From Limnohabitans sp. (GTDB lineage: Bacteria > Pseudomonadota > Gammaproteobacteria > Burkholderiales > Burkholderiaceae_C), in the NCBI GenBank assembly GCA_024642215.1, contig JAHEBO010000005.1, positions 1-42,678 of the forward strand: a stretch of DNA of 42,678 bases. The letters are read 5' to 3'. Position numbers and translations under genes: made by a program. Positions 1 to 9,066 of this stretch are shown here, in pieces (within the stretch, counting starts at the first letter, position 1; every line of letters begins with the position of its first letter). A model generated the notes under the pieces. That model had not been told where the DNA came from and searched no databases. It worked only from the letters and a program-made list of their open reading frames with translations.

Positions 1-3
1 CCC

Positions 4-750
4 ATGTTCCCACTGATTCGCGGATGGACCAGCGTGACACGCTCGTCCCAAGCCAACATGAGGTTGGGCGCTGTTTTAAGCTTCATAGCAGGCGCCGCCA
101 ATGCAGGCGGATTCTTGGCCGTGGGGCGCTATACCTCGCACATGACGGGCGTGGTGTCGTCTGTTTCCGATGACATCGTTCTAGGAAATTTCGCTTTGGT
201 CGCGGTAGGTCTGGGCAGTCTTTGCGCTTTTTTAGTAGGTGCCATGTGTACCGCCATATTGGTCAATTGGGGCCTGCGCAAGCAACTGCACAGTGCTTAC
301 AGTTTGCCTTTGGTCTTAGAGTCCTTGGCGTTGTTGGTGTTTGGACTTTTTGGTGCAGCGATGAGTGGTTTTGCCAGTCTTTTTTTGCCCCTGACAGTGA
401 TGTTGCTGTGTTTCATGATGGGCTTGCAAAACGCAGTGATCACCAAGATTTCTCAAGCTGAAATTCGCACCACACACGTCACGGGCTTAGTGACTGACCT
501 GGGCATTGAATTGGGCAAATGGGTCTACATCAATCGGCAAAAAGGCGCTTCAGATGTCCGCGCCAATCGGCAGCGATTGAAATTACAAGCGCTGCTGATT
601 GCATGCTTTTTTGTGGGCGGATTGACGGGTGCTTGGGGGTTCAAAGCATGGGGCTACATCACCACCTTGCCATTGGCAGTCCTTTTATGGACATTGGCAA
701 TGCGCCCATTGTTTGATGATTTACAACGCTGGTTAGTACGAGCTGAATAG
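4..750 (+). CDS. YoaK/DUF1275 family membrane protein
   Basis: The 248-residue product is strongly hydrophobic, with about six predicted membrane segments. Its N-terminal part (residues about 25-60, with AGAANAGGFLAVGRYTSHMTG) matches the signature of the YoaK/DUF1275 family. The molecular function of this family is not known; members are inner-membrane proteins sometimes grouped with transporters. The ATG at base 4 is only three bases from the window edge, so an upstream start cannot be excluded; a second in-frame ATG lies at 58, just before the conserved part. The stop is followed after two bases by the SulP gene, so the two are probably co-transcribed and translationally coupled. The family call is firm; the start and role are not. 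Confidence 0.8.
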   Translation: MFPLIRGWTSVTRSSQANMRLGAVLSFIAGAANAGGFLAVGRYTSHMTGVVSSVSDDIVLGNFALVAVGLGSLCAFLVGAMCTAILVNWGLRKQLHSAYSLPLVLESLALLVFGLFGAAMSGFASLFLPLTVMLLCFMMGLQNAVITKISQAEIRTTHVTGLVTDLGIELGKWVYINRQKGASDVRANRQRLKLQALLIACFFVGGLTGAWGFKAWGYITTLPLAVLLWTLAMRPLFDDLQRWLVRAE

Positions 751-752
751 CA

Positions 753-2426
753 ATGTTTTTCTCTTCCTTTAGGCCGCGCCTGCTTGATGAGCTCAAGGGC
801 TACACGCTTGAACGTTTGGCACAAGACATTGTGGCTGGCATGACGGTTGGTGTGGTGGCTTTGCCCCTGGCCATGGCCTTTGCCATTGCTTCAGGCCTCA
901 AACCTGAAACTGGCTTGTTCACAGCCATCATCGCTGGCTTTTTGATATCTGCGCTGGGCGGTAGCAAGGTTCAAATTGGAGGACCTGCCGGCGCCTTCAT
1001 TGTCATTGTGTATGGCATTGTGGAACGCTACGGCCTGTCCAACCTGATCATTGCCACCGCGGCATCGGGTGTTCTGTTGTTCCTGATGGGCTTGTTCAAA
1101 TTGGGCACCCTCATTCGCTTCATTCCGGTTGCTGTGGTGATAGGTTTCACCAACGGCATTGCTGTGCTCATCATGCTGTCGCAAACCAAAGATTTTCTGG
1201 GGCTCAAAGTGAGCAACATGCCGGCAGATTTTGGGGGCATTCTGCGAAGTTTGGGCGAAGCACTGCCCAGCTTTCAGCCCACCACCTTGGCGCTGGCGCT
1301 AGGCTCACTGATTTTGACCGTGGTTTGGCAACTCAACTTTGCACCTCGCCCACAACATGCGCAGACATCCGGTCTACGCCGAGCCTTGCAATTCATTCCA
1401 GGCTCCATTGTGGCCTTGGTCGCCGCCACCTTGGTGGCGCAAGTCATGCGCTTGCCTGTTGAAACCATTGGCAGTAAATTTGGCGGTATCCCTTCGGCAT
1501 TGCCCAGTTTTGCATGGCCTGAGTTCAGTTTGGACACCTTGAAACACCTGAGCATGCCCATCTTCACGCTCACCTTGTTAGGCGCCATTGAGTCATTGTT
1601 GTGCGCGCGCATTGCCGACGGCCTGATTGGCGACCGTCACAATCCAAACCAAGAACTGATGGCGCAGGGCGTGGCCAATTTTGTCACGCCATTTTTTGGC
1701 GGCATGCCGGCCACAGGTACCATCGCGCGCACGGTGACCAACATCAAAAGCGGTGGCCGCTCCCCCATCGCAGGCATGGTGCATGCACTCACCTTGTTGT
1801 TGGTGGTCTGGTTCGCAGCGCCTTTGGCAAACCATGTGCCCTTGGCCGCCTTGGCCGCCATCTTGATGTTTGTGGCTTGGAACATGGGCGATTGGCGCGC
1901 ATTTTCAAATCTCAAACAGTTTCGCGCGCCCTACCGCCTCACCTTGCTGGTCGTGTTTTTGCTCACCGTCATGGTGGACCTCACGGTGGCGGTGGCATTT
2001 GGTTTGATTGCCGCCTGCATCACCTTCATCTACAGAATTTCCAACCTAAGTCGCGTCGAGCAGCTGTCCCCCAAAGACACGCAAGCCTTGATCGGACAAG
2101 ATGGTCGAATCAGCGCCTACCGTTTTGATGGCGCCCTGTTCTTCGGCGCGGTCAAGTTGGTAGAGGCCATCGAAGACCAATTGCCGCAAAAAGCAGTCGT
2201 TTTGGACCTCAAAAACATCATTTACATCGATTCTTCGGGAGCGGATGCCCTGATGGCACTGACGCATGTCTGCCAAAAAAGGCATGTTCGCCTGATTCTC
2301 TGCGGCCTCAACCATCAACCCTTGGACATTGCCAAGCGATGCGGGCTTGCCGAACTTGTGGGTGCTGACCTCAAAGAAGATTGGATCATGGGCCTAGAAA
2401 CTGCCCTGTCGTCAGAAAACCTCTAA
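753..2426 (+). CDS. SulP family anion transporter with STAS domain (copy 1)
   Basis: The 557-residue inner-membrane protein has the SulP/SLC26 architecture. A transmembrane transporter domain (residues about 20-430) begins with the VGVVALPLAMAFAIASGL segment and contains the GGPAGAF motif. It is followed by a cytoplasmic STAS domain (residues about 450-545) with the conserved D493-S-S-G loop. SulP proteins move anions such as sulfate, bicarbonate or C4-dicarboxylates. The first conserved segment looks more like the DauA/BicA side of the family than like classical sulfate permeases, but the substrate cannot be read from sequence. The gene starts two bases after the YoaK-type gene. A second, clearly diverged SulP gene lies at 9067-10728. 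Confidence 0.88.
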   Translation: MFFSSFRPRLLDELKGYTLERLAQDIVAGMTVGVVALPLAMAFAIASGLKPETGLFTAIIAGFLISALGGSKVQIGGPAGAFIVIVYGIVERYGLSNLIIATAASGVLLFLMGLFKLGTLIRFIPVAVVIGFTNGIAVLIMLSQTKDFLGLKVSNMPADFGGILRSLGEALPSFQPTTLALALGSLILTVVWQLNFAPRPQHAQTSGLRRALQFIPGSIVALVAATLVAQVMRLPVETIGSKFGGIPSALPSFAWPEFSLDTLKHLSMPIFTLTLLGAIESLLCARIADGLIGDRHNPNQELMAQGVANFVTPFFGGMPATGTIARTVTNIKSGGRSPIAGMVHALTLLLVVWFAAPLANHVPLAALAAILMFVAWNMGDWRAFSNLKQFRAPYRLTLLVVFLLTVMVDLTVAVAFGLIAACITFIYRISNLSRVEQLSPKDTQALIGQDGRISAYRFDGALFFGAVKLVEAIEDQLPQKAVVLDLKNIIYIDSSGADALMALTHVCQKRHVRLILCGLNHQPLDIAKRCGLAELVGADLKEDWIMGLETALSSENL

Positions 2427-2472
2427 CACCAGCCCGCTAAAATACGGCCTTATTCATAGAAAGCGCTAAGTC

Positions 2473-2685
2473 ATGTCGCTCTTGCATTTTTTTCGTCGTC
2501 CCGACTACCAATCCGACGCGACCCAGTTCATTGAACAACTCAAGGCCGATCGTCCACACCTGGACAATGCCCAACAAGAAGCGCGCGCATTGTTGTGGAA
2601 TGCATCTGTTGACCGGCATGTGTTGAAAGAATTCAACGAAGGTCGCGTGGCTCAAAAACCTTACGTCTATCAGACCAAAGGTTGA
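2473..2685 (+). CDS. DUF3460 family small protein
   Basis: This 70-residue soluble protein has the layout typical of the short DUF3460 family of Burkholderiales: an F-x-R-x-P-D-Y-Q-S-D-A-T-Q-F-I-E-Q-L-K start, a middle LLWN segment, and a C-terminal R-V-A-Q-K-P-Y-V-Y-Q motif. No function is known to me. Its TGA stop overlaps the TTG start of scpA (TTGA), so translation of the two is probably coupled. The association with the chromosome-segregation gene scpA is notable, but nothing in the sequence shows a shared role. Confidence 0.8.
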   Translation: MSLLHFFRRPDYQSDATQFIEQLKADRPHLDNAQQEARALLWNASVDRHVLKEFNEGRVAQKPYVYQTKG

Positions 2686-3545
2686 GACTTTTGGAAAATA
2701 CGGTCACATCCCCTGAGGTTCTCCCCGCTGTCGACAACACAGCGGGCTTGCCCGAGGTCATCGATCATGTGGCCGTGGCGCGCTTGTATGGCGAGCCTTT
2801 GTTTTCCATGCCCAACGACCTCTACATCCCACCGGATGCATTGGAGGTTTTTCTAGAGGCCTTCGAAGGCCCTCTCGACTTGTTGTTGTATTTGATCCGC
2901 AAGCAAAACTTCAACATCCTCGACATTCCCATGGCCGCGGTCACCCGCCAGTACCTCAGTTATGTCGATGAAATTCGCGAGCACAACTTAGAGTTGGCCG
3001 CAGAGTATTTGCTGATGGCTGCCATGCTGATTGAAATCAAATCACGCATGTTGCTGCCACCCAAGAAAGTGGCTGAGGGTCAAGAACCCGAAGACCCCCG
3101 TGCCGAATTGGTTCGCCGTTTGCTCGAGTACGAGCAAATGAAAATGGCCTCCATGCAGTTGGGCAATTTGCCGCAATATGGCCGCGACTTTTTAAAGGCT
3201 CAGGTCTACATCGAGCAAAGTTTGCAGCCGCGATTCCCCGATGTGCATTTGGTCGAACTGCAAGAAGCCTGGCGCGACATCATGAAACGCGCCAAGCTGG
3301 TTCAACACCACAAAATTTCTCGCGAAGAACTCAGTGTGCGTGAGCACATGAGCATTGTCTTGAAGCACCTCCAGGGACGCAAGTTTGTCGAATTTGAAAA
3401 CTTGTTCGATCCCAGCAAAGGTTCGCCCGTGTTGGTGGTCACCTTCATCGCCCTGCTAGAGCTGGCCAAAGAAACACTGATTGAAATTACCCAAGCCGAA
3501 GCCTTCGCACCCATTTACGTGCGCTTGGCCTTCACACCTGTTTAG
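2682..3545 (+). CDS. scpA: Segregation and condensation protein A
   Basis: The 287-residue product is ScpA, the kleisin subunit that joins SMC and ScpB in the bacterial condensin complex for chromosome compaction and segregation. The family core starts at about residue 55 with [15 protein letters not shown] and runs through ITRQYL-like and LEYEQMK segments to a C-terminal winged-helix-like part. The roughly 50 residues before the core are longer than in many homologues. The chosen start is TTG at 2682, overlapping the stop of the DUF3460 gene; TTG at 2691 is an alternative. No scpB or smc is seen here. The stop codon overlaps that of the convergent gpsA. Confidence 0.92.
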   Translation: MRLLENTVTSPEVLPAVDNTAGLPEVIDHVAVARLYGEPLFSMPNDLYIPPDALEVFLEAFEGPLDLLLYLIRKQNFNILDIPMAAVTRQYLSYVDEIREHNLELAAEYLLMAAMLIEIKSRMLLPPKKVAEGQEPEDPRAELVRRLLEYEQMKMASMQLGNLPQYGRDFLKAQVYIEQSLQPRFPDVHLVELQEAWRDIMKRAKLVQHHKISREELSVREHMSIVLKHLQGRKFVEFENLFDPSKGSPVLVVTFIALLELAKETLIEITQAEAFAPIYVRLAFTPV

Positions 3546-4564
3546 GCCGCTTCCCCTTTGGCTCCACGCCCCATCAAAGCCGCCACGGCTTCTGCGGGCT
3601 TCAACTGGCCATCGAGCAAAGCCACCACTGCTTGAGAAATGGGCATTTCAACACCTAAGGCCTGCGCACGCTTGACCACGGTGCGCGCGCTGTAAACCCC
3701 TTCGGCCACATGACCCAAAGATTGAACCGCTTGCTGCAAATCCATGCCTTGCGCCAGCAACAAACCCACCTTGCGATTGCGACTTAAGTCGCCGGTAGCG
3801 GTGAGCACCAAATCGCCCAAGCCAGACAAACCCATGAAAGTTTCTGTTTTGGCACCCAGTGCGACACCGAGTCGAGTCATTTCAGACAAGCCACGCGTGA
3901 TCAATGCAGCACGGGCATTCAATCCGAGGTGCAAGCCATCGCACAGACCCGTGGCAATGGCCAATACATTTTTCACAGCGCCCCCTACCTCCACACCCAC
4001 GATGTCCTCGTTGGCGTAGACGCGCAAACTGGGGCTGTGAAACGCATCCACCAGCATTTGTCGCACGCTGGCTTGCGCACTGGCCGCCACCAAAGCAGTC
4101 GGTTGTGCATTGGCCACTTCCAAGGCAAAGCTTGGCCCACTCAATGCGCCAGCTTTCAAATGCGGCGCCACTTGCTGACAGACTTCATGCGGCATGGCAC
4201 CCGAGGCGATGTCTTGGCTGCCCGCTTCAAAGCCCTTGCACAGCCAAGCCACTGGCATCTGGACATCTTTCAAGGTTTGCAACATGCCGCGCAAGGCAGA
4301 CATGGGTGTTCCCACCACAATCAAGTCATGCCGTTGAGCCCATGCGGCCAACTCTGAAACGGGGGTGCTCACACACTGCAATGCGGCAGGAAACATGACG
4401 CCAGGCAAATAGCGCTCGTTGCTTCGATGCGCTTGAAGTTCTTTGGCAGCAGCAGGATCACGCGTCCACAACTGAACGGCATGCCCTGTGCCTTCGCGAC
4501 TGGCACTGATGGCCAACGCGGTGCCCCAAGCACCTGCCCCAATGACCGCGATCTTCAGGCTCAT
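3542..4564 (-). CDS. gpsA: Glycerol-3-phosphate dehydrogenase [NAD(P)+]
   Basis: The 340-residue cytoplasmic enzyme reduces dihydroxyacetone phosphate to sn-glycerol 3-phosphate, the backbone precursor of phospholipids. It opens with [18 protein letters not shown], whose GxGxxG loop binds the dinucleotide. [15 protein letters not shown] and the [13 protein letters not shown] active-site stretch with its catalytic lysine follow. The reading frame stays open upstream to 4750, but that part would run into secB, so the ATG at 4564 directly before the Rossmann strand is chosen. It lies 20 bases after the secB stop, last in the rhodanese-grxC-secB-gpsA block that is also known from Escherichia coli. 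Confidence 0.96.
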   Translation of the reverse strand: MSLKIAVIGAGAWGTALAISASREGTGHAVQLWTRDPAAAKELQAHRSNERYLPGVMFPAALQCVSTPVSELAAWAQRHDLIVVGTPMSALRGMLQTLKDVQMPVAWLCKGFEAGSQDIASGAMPHEVCQQVAPHLKAGALSGPSFALEVANAQPTALVAASAQASVRQMLVDAFHSPSLRVYANEDIVGVEVGGAVKNVLAIATGLCDGLHLGLNARAALITRGLSEMTRLGVALGAKTETFMGLSGLGDLVLTATGDLSRNRKVGLLLAQGMDLQQAVQSLGHVAEGVYSARTVVKRAQALGVEMPISQAVVALLDGQLKPAEAVAALMGRGAKGEAA

Positions 4565-4584
4565 TTGGGGCTTTCGCGAAATAA

Positions 4585-5046
4585 TTACTGAACTTGTGTT
4601 GCGGCGGACGCTTGACCTGCTGCTTCGGCTTGCTGCTGCTCGTACATGGACTGGAAGTTGATTTCCGCCAAATGCACGGGAGGAAAGCCTGCGCGTGTGA
4701 CCATGTCTGCCACGTTGCCGCGCAAGTAGGGGTACACAATTTGGGGGCAAGCGATGCCCATGATGGGACCCATTTGGTCTTCGGGCAAATTGCGGATTTC
4801 AAAAATGCCAGCTTGCTTGCACTCGACCAAAAACACGGTTTTATCGTCAATCTTGGTGTGCACAGTGGCTGTCACGCAAACTTCGTAAACGCCATCAGCG
4901 GCCTGATTGGCTTCCACACCCAACTGAATGTCGACAGCAGGTTGTTGTTGTTCCAACAAAATGGCCGGTGAATTGGGTTGCTCCAATGACGCTTCTTTCA
5001 AGTAAACGCGTTGGATTTGGAACACGGGGGTGCTGGCTTCTGACAT
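4585..5046 (-). CDS. secB: Protein-export chaperone SecB
   Basis: The 153-residue cytosolic chaperone holds secretory preproteins unfolded and passes them to SecA. Recognisable SecB segments include [19 protein letters not shown] near the N-terminus, the acidic [12 protein letters not shown] strand, and [10 protein letters not shown] followed by [12 protein letters not shown]. The frame extends nine codons upstream, but the ATG at 5046 fits the family N-terminus best. SecB acts as a tetramer. It lies between grxC and gpsA on the same strand, the classical neighbourhood of this gene. Confidence 0.96.
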   Translation of the reverse strand: MSEASTPVFQIQRVYLKEASLEQPNSPAILLEQQQPAVDIQLGVEANQAADGVYEVCVTATVHTKIDDKTVFLVECKQAGIFEIRNLPEDQMGPIMGIACPQIVYPYLRGNVADMVTRAGFPPVHLAEINFQSMYEQQQAEAAGQASAATQVQ

Positions 5047-5160
5047 AAATAATCTTGATTTGAAAGTGATCATCCCAACGGCCGCTTGGACAAGCCCCTG
5101 CCGTGGGTTCAGCGCAGATTATCACCGATGGTGGGGCGGCCCAAGGCCAAGCCCCAAAGA

Positions 5161-5421
5161 TCAATTGGCTTGAAGCAGCGGCATTAAACCGCCTTTGGCA
5201 TCCAAAGCCATCAAATCGTCACAACCGCCCACATGGGTTTCGCCAATGAAGATTTGAGGCACGGTGCGACGCCCTGTCACTTTCATCATGTGCTCACGCG
5301 CTTCGGGCAACATGTCTACGCGGATCTCCTCAATGTCTGTGACACCCTTGGATTTCAAGACTTGCTTGGCACGTACGCAATACGGGCAAACGGCGGTGGT
5401 GTACATCTTCACTTGTGGCAT
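5161..5421 (-). CDS. grxC: Glutaredoxin 3
   Basis: The 86-residue dithiol glutaredoxin carries the active-site motif C12-P-Y-C15 after the first beta strand (VKMYTTAVCPYC). It also has the cis-proline stretch T-V-P-Q-I-F-I and the glutathione-binding G-G-C-D-D-L. It reduces disulfides and glutathione mixed disulfides in the cytoplasm, at the expense of glutathione. It lies 35 bases downstream of the rhodanese gene and 114 bases upstream of secB. That gap is larger than elsewhere in the block and could hold a separate secB promoter (GATAAT at 5123-5118, minus strand, weak -35). Confidence 0.95.
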   Translation of the reverse strand: MPQVKMYTTAVCPYCVRAKQVLKSKGVTDIEEIRVDMLPEAREHMMKVTGRRTVPQIFIGETHVGGCDDLMALDAKGGLMPLLQAN

Positions 5422-5456
5422 GGCAACTCCAATAGGGCGTTCAGGTGTTCAGGTGC

Positions 5457-5864
5457 TTAGGCTTTTTCAACGGGCAGGTTGGCTTCACGCCAAGATTTCA
5501 AGCCACCCGACAGGGCCTGTGCACGTTCATAGCCCAGCTTTTGAGCCTGGGCTGCTGCGCGGCTGGCACGGCCACCCACTTGGCAAACCAAGATAAGCGG
5601 CAAGCTTTTATTCTTGACCACTTGAGGCAATTGCGCTTCCAGTTGGCCCAATGGAATATTTTTAGAGCCCACCACATGGCCTTGTGCAAATTCGGCCGGT
5701 TCACAGACGTCAATGACCACCGCTTTTTCGCGGTTCATCAGCAAGACCGCTTCGGAAGGCTGTACCCCGCCAGCAGCACCTTTGGTGAGCGCAGGCCAGA
5801 AAAGACCCAAGGCAGAAGCCGCAGCCACGGCAACCAACATCCAGTTTTCAATCAAAAAATTCAC
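5457..5864 (-). CDS. Membrane-anchored rhodanese-like protein (YibN-type)
   Basis: The 135-residue protein has an N-terminal hydrophobic anchor (residues about 7-26) followed by one rhodanese domain. The active-site loop C94-Q-V-G-G-R99 carries the catalytic cysteine, and CEPAEFAQGHVVGSKNIPLG is the typical preceding segment. Rhodanese domains transfer sulfane sulfur through a cysteine persulfide; the acceptor here is unknown. It is first in the rhodanese-grxC-secB-gpsA block, equivalent in position and design to E. coli yibN. It is divergent from gpmA with about 112 bases between start codons. Confidence 0.9.
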   Translation of the reverse strand: MNFLIENWMLVAVAAASALGLFWPALTKGAAGGVQPSEAVLLMNREKAVVIDVCEPAEFAQGHVVGSKNIPLGQLEAQLPQVVKNKSLPLILVCQVGGRASRAAAQAQKLGYERAQALSGGLKSWREANLPVEKA

Positions 5865-5976
5865 AAAAAACCCTTAAAAAGTTCACATGCAGCGCATTTA
5901 ACAGCCGCACGCCAGATTCGAATTCTAAAATGGCGGACGGAAACCTGTATTGTCCTCTCTGATTAAACCTTTCACC

Positions 5977-6720
5977 ATGTACAAATTTGTTCTCATTCGC
6001 CACGGCGAGTCCACTTGGAATTTAGAAAATCGCTTCACTGGCTGGACCGATGTTGACTTAACCCCCACCGGCATTGAACAAGCACAAGCTGCGGGCAGAC
6101 TTCTCAAAGCTGAAGGTTATGAATTTGACCTGGCCTACACCAGCGTCCTCAAACGCGCCATTCACACCCTCTGGCACACCCTGGACGCCATGGAGCGCCA
6201 ATGGCTGCCCGTGCACAACAGCTGGCGCTTGAACGAGCGCCACTATGGCGCCCTGCAAGGTTTGAACAAGGCCGAGACAGCCAAAAAATTTGGTGACGAC
6301 CAAGTTTTGGTCTGGCGCCGCAGCTACGACACCCCACCTCCGGCCTTGGAACCCCAAGACCCCCGTTGCGAACGTGGCGATCAGCGTTACGCCAAGATCA
6401 ACCCCCAAGATGTGCCTTTGACTGAATGCCTCAAAGACACTGTGGCGCGCGTGGTCCCTTTTTGGACCGAGTCCATGGCACCGGCCATCAAAGCAGGCAA
6501 ACGCGTGGTGGTGGCAGCCCACGGCAACTCCATTCGTGCCTTGATCAAGTACTTGGACAATATTTCTGACGAAGACATTGTGAACTTGAACATCCCCAAT
6601 GGCATTCCGTTGGTTTACGAGTTGGATGCCAACATGAAACCCATCAAACACTACTACTTGGGTGATGCCGAAGCCGCTGCCAAAGCCGCCGCCGCCGTGG
6701 CCAGCCAGGGCAAGGCCTGA
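5977..6720 (+). CDS. gpmA: 2,3-bisphosphoglycerate-dependent phosphoglycerate mutase
   Basis: The 247-residue glycolytic enzyme interconverts 3- and 2-phosphoglycerate through a phosphohistidine. The N-terminal [10 protein letters not shown] motif holds the phosphorylated His9. H182 in [10 protein letters not shown] and the glutamate in [11 protein letters not shown] complete the active site. Length and motifs fit the cofactor-dependent dimeric/tetrameric type. A TTG nine codons upstream is in frame, but the ATG at 5977 matches the family start. The C-terminus has an alanine-rich tail. In E. coli the corresponding position next to yibN-grxC-secB is held by the unrelated cofactor-independent enzyme GpmI. 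Confidence 0.96.
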   Translation: MYKFVLIRHGESTWNLENRFTGWTDVDLTPTGIEQAQAAGRLLKAEGYEFDLAYTSVLKRAIHTLWHTLDAMERQWLPVHNSWRLNERHYGALQGLNKAETAKKFGDDQVLVWRRSYDTPPPALEPQDPRCERGDQRYAKINPQDVPLTECLKDTVARVVPFWTESMAPAIKAGKRVVVAAHGNSIRALIKYLDNISDEDIVNLNIPNGIPLVYELDANMKPIKHYYLGDAEAAAKAAAAVASQGKA

Positions 6721-6742
6721 TTTCCCAGCGGGACATGCCCTG

Positions 6743-6773
6743 TTGACAACAAGCTTGGCATTCAGGGTGTATA
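6743..6773 (+). promoter_or_regulatory. Possible promoter before ctpA
   Basis: A perfect TTGACA (6743-6748) is followed after 19 bases by TGTATA (6768-6773), with TATATT overlapping two bases later. The spacing is longer than the 17-base optimum, so this is only a candidate. An AAGGAGA ribosome site follows at 6783-6789, 12 bases before the chosen ctpA start. Confidence 0.3.
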
Positions 6774-6801
6774 TTGGTTCAAAAGGAGACCTTCTGGGTC
6801 A

Positions 6802-8256
6802 ATGAACATGGGTCAAAAATTGAAAATTGTGGGTTGGTTAAGCGTGGGCGCCTTGGCAGGTGCACTCACCACCGTGTCGCTGCAAACCACTGCACGGGGG
6901 GCTTTCGCTCCTTTGCCATTGGAAGAGTTGCAACAACTCGCCGCCGTGTTTGGCATGGTCAAAAGCGACTATGTTGAAACTGTCGACGAGAAGAAGCTCA
7001 TCACCGAAGCCATCTCTGGCATGGTCTCCAGTCTCGACCCTCATTCACAATATTTCGACAAAAAAAGCTTCAAGGAATTCAGTGAAGGCACATCGGGCCG
7101 CTTCGTGGGTGTGGGCATTGAAATCACCCAAGAAGAAGGTGTGGTCAAAGTGGTGTCGCCCATTGAAGGTTCTCCTGCAGACCGAGCCGGCCTCAAAACC
7201 AACGACTTGATCACCAAAATTGACGACGTCTTTGTCAAGGGTTTGTCGATGAACGATGCGGTCAAGCGCATGCGTGGCGAACCCAACACCAAAGTGGTCT
7301 TGAGTATTTTTCGCAAAGACGAAAGTCGCACCTTCACGGTCACCATCGTGCGCGAAGAAATCAGAACACAATCGGTCAAAGCCAAAGTTTTGGAGTCGGG
7401 CTACGGTTGGATTCGCGTCGCCCAATTCCAAGAGCGCACAGTTGAAGACTTCTCTAAAAAATTAGAAGACATGTACAAGCAAGAGCCCAAGCTGAAAGGC
7501 TTGGTCCTCGATTTGCGCAATGACCCAGGTGGCTTGTTAGATGCGGCTGTGGCGCTGTCTGCAGCGTTCTTGCCCGAAAACGTCACGGTGGTATCTACCA
7601 ATGGCCAATTGGAAGAAAGCAAATTCATTTACAAAGCAGCCCCTCAGTTTTGGCGCCGCAGTGCCGATGTCGATCCCATCCAGCGCCTCACCCAAAACAC
7701 ACAAGGTCAATTGAAAAAAGTGCCACTGGTGGTACTGGTCAATGAAGGTTCGGCGTCGGCCAGTGAAATCGTGGCGGGTGCTTTGCAAGACCACAAGCGG
7801 GCCACCATCATGGGCAACCAAACTTTTGGCAAAGGCTCTGTTCAAACAGTGCGCCAATTGGGCCCTGACACTGCGTTGAAACTCACCACAGCGCGCTACT
7901 ACACGCCCAGTGGCCGGTCCATTCAGGCCAAAGGCATCTTGCCAGACGTGATGCTCGATGAAACTGAAAATGGCAACGTGTTTGCAGCCCTGCGCACCCG
8001 TGAAGCCGACCTGGAAAAGCACTTGGGCAATGGCCAAGAAGCCGAGAAGAAAAACGAAGAGCGCCAAAAAGCACGTGAAGAAGCTTTGAAGAAATTGGAA
8101 GCAGACGCCAAGAAACCAGAGTCCGAAAGAAGGCCGCCTGAGTTTGGCTCCGACAAAGACTTCCAACTCAACCAAGCCCTGAACCAACTTAAAGGTTTGC
8201 CTGTCAAAGTGAGCGCCACTTTGGCCGAGCGCAAAGAAGAGAAAAAAGACAAGTAA
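6802..8256 (+). CDS. ctpA: Carboxyl-terminal processing protease (S41 family)
   Basis: The 484-residue periplasmic protease has an N-terminal signal or anchor (residues about 8-30), a PDZ domain (about 95-180, with GRFVGVGIEIT and SPADRAGLKTNDLI), and the S41 catalytic domain. By alignment with the S-A-S-A-S-E and F-G-K-G-S-V-Q motifs, the Ser/Lys pair is S319 and K344. Their 25-residue spacing is the same as in Tsp/CtpA. The C-terminal third is rich in Lys and Glu (about 405-450) and likely helical or coiled. CtpA-type enzymes trim envelope proteins, including peptidoglycan hydrolases. ATG at 6808 is an alternative start. It lies 81 bases after gpmA and 6 bases before the MoeB-like gene. Confidence 0.94.
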   Translation: MNMGQKLKIVGWLSVGALAGALTTVSLQTTARGAFAPLPLEELQQLAAVFGMVKSDYVETVDEKKLITEAISGMVSSLDPHSQYFDKKSFKEFSEGTSGRFVGVGIEITQEEGVVKVVSPIEGSPADRAGLKTNDLITKIDDVFVKGLSMNDAVKRMRGEPNTKVVLSIFRKDESRTFTVTIVREEIRTQSVKAKVLESGYGWIRVAQFQERTVEDFSKKLEDMYKQEPKLKGLVLDLRNDPGGLLDAAVALSAAFLPENVTVVSTNGQLEESKFIYKAAPQFWRRSADVDPIQRLTQNTQGQLKKVPLVVLVNEGSASASEIVAGALQDHKRATIMGNQTFGKGSVQTVRQLGPDTALKLTTARYYTPSGRSIQAKGILPDVMLDETENGNVFAALRTREADLEKHLGNGQEAEKKNEERQKAREEALKKLEADAKKPESERRPPEFGSDKDFQLNQALNQLKGLPVKVSATLAERKEEKKDK

Positions 8257-8262
8257 TCGCCC

Positions 8263-9018
8263 ATGAGGGACGACCAACTCCTGCGCTATTCGCGCCACAT
8301 TCTGCTCGATGAATGGGGCATTGAAGGCCAGGAGCGCGTGTCCCAATCGCATGCCCTCATCATTGGTGCAGGCGGTTTGGGTTCTCCGGCAGCACTCTAC
8401 CTGGCCAGCGCTGGCGTAGGGCACCTCAGTGTGATCGATCACGACCAAGTCGACGTCACCAATTTACAACGGCAAATTGCGCATACCCAATCCCGCGTGG
8501 GTCAGCTCAAAGTCGAGTCGCTTCGCGCAGCTGTGACAGACCTCAACCCCGACGTGAAAGTCAGCACCCATGCCGTCAAGGCCGATGCCCAGCTGCTGCA
8601 GATGTGGGTGTCACAGGCTGATGTGGTGCTCGACTGCACGGACAATTTTGAAACACGCCACGCCATCAACTTGGCTTGTGTCACACATCGCAAACCTTTG
8701 GTGTCTGGGTCTGCCTTGCGCTTGGATGGTCAAGTGGCCGTGTACGACACACAAGATGCTGCGGCACCCTGCTATGCCTGTGTGTTTCCACCCACCCAAG
8801 ACTTTGAAGAAACACGCTGCGCCACCATGGGGGTGCTAGCACCGTTGGTGGGCGTGATTGGCAGTTTGCAAGCCACAGAGGCACTCAAAATTTTGAGCGG
8901 CATGGGCAGCAGTTTGCGCGGCCAACTGATGATGTTCAATGCCAAGCACATGGAGTGGCAAACCATTCAAACGCACCGTCAGGCCAATTGTCCTGTTTGC
9001 AGTGCATTGCGGCCCTAG
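8263..9018 (+). CDS. MoeB/ThiF/HesA-family E1-like adenylyltransferase
   Basis: The 251-residue enzyme belongs to the E1-like group that adenylates the C-terminal glycine of a ubiquitin-like sulfur carrier (MoaD or ThiS). Visible features are R-Y-S-R-H-I-L-L at the N-terminus, the nucleotide loop G35-A-G-G-L-G-S-P, D-V-T-N-L-Q-R-Q (about 64-71), the D-C-T-D-N-F loop (124-129), C186 in T-R-C-A-T-M-G-V-L-A-P, and two zinc pairs (C170/C173 and C243/C246). These fit MoeB or dual-role ThiF. No moaD, thiS or other pathway gene is present, so the partner is not known. It follows ctpA by six bases, an arrangement I recall from other Burkholderiales. Confidence 0.87.
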   Translation: MRDDQLLRYSRHILLDEWGIEGQERVSQSHALIIGAGGLGSPAALYLASAGVGHLSVIDHDQVDVTNLQRQIAHTQSRVGQLKVESLRAAVTDLNPDVKVSTHAVKADAQLLQMWVSQADVVLDCTDNFETRHAINLACVTHRKPLVSGSALRLDGQVAVYDTQDAAAPCYACVFPPTQDFEETRCATMGVLAPLVGVIGSLQATEALKILSGMGSSLRGQLMMFNAKHMEWQTIQTHRQANCPVCSALRP

Positions 9019-9054
9019 GCGTTTCTCTGAGGTCCAAGGGGGGCCAAACCCGCC

Positions 9055-9060
9055 TATCAT
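9055..9060 (+). promoter_or_regulatory. Possible -10 box (TATCAT) of the second SulP gene
   Basis: TATCAT ends exactly six bases before the ATG at 9067. No Shine-Dalgarno sequence is visible between them, and no good -35 is seen at the usual distance (GTCCAA at 9032). If it is used, transcription would start at or next to the A of the ATG. Confidence 0.35.
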
Positions 9061-9066
9061 TGCCAC

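Noticed and set aside
4565-4750. 62-residue N-terminal extension of GpsA
   Set aside because: It would overlap secB coding sequence, and the conserved Rossmann start follows directly after the ATG at 4564.
5047-5160. Possible separate gene or riboswitch in the grxC-secB gap
   Set aside because: No open frame with a ribosome site and no conserved aptamer is evident; only a weak -10 was seen.
7537-8448. 303-codon minus-strand open frame opposite ctpA and the MoeB-like gene
   Set aside because: Spans two confirmed genes in antisense and shows no domain.
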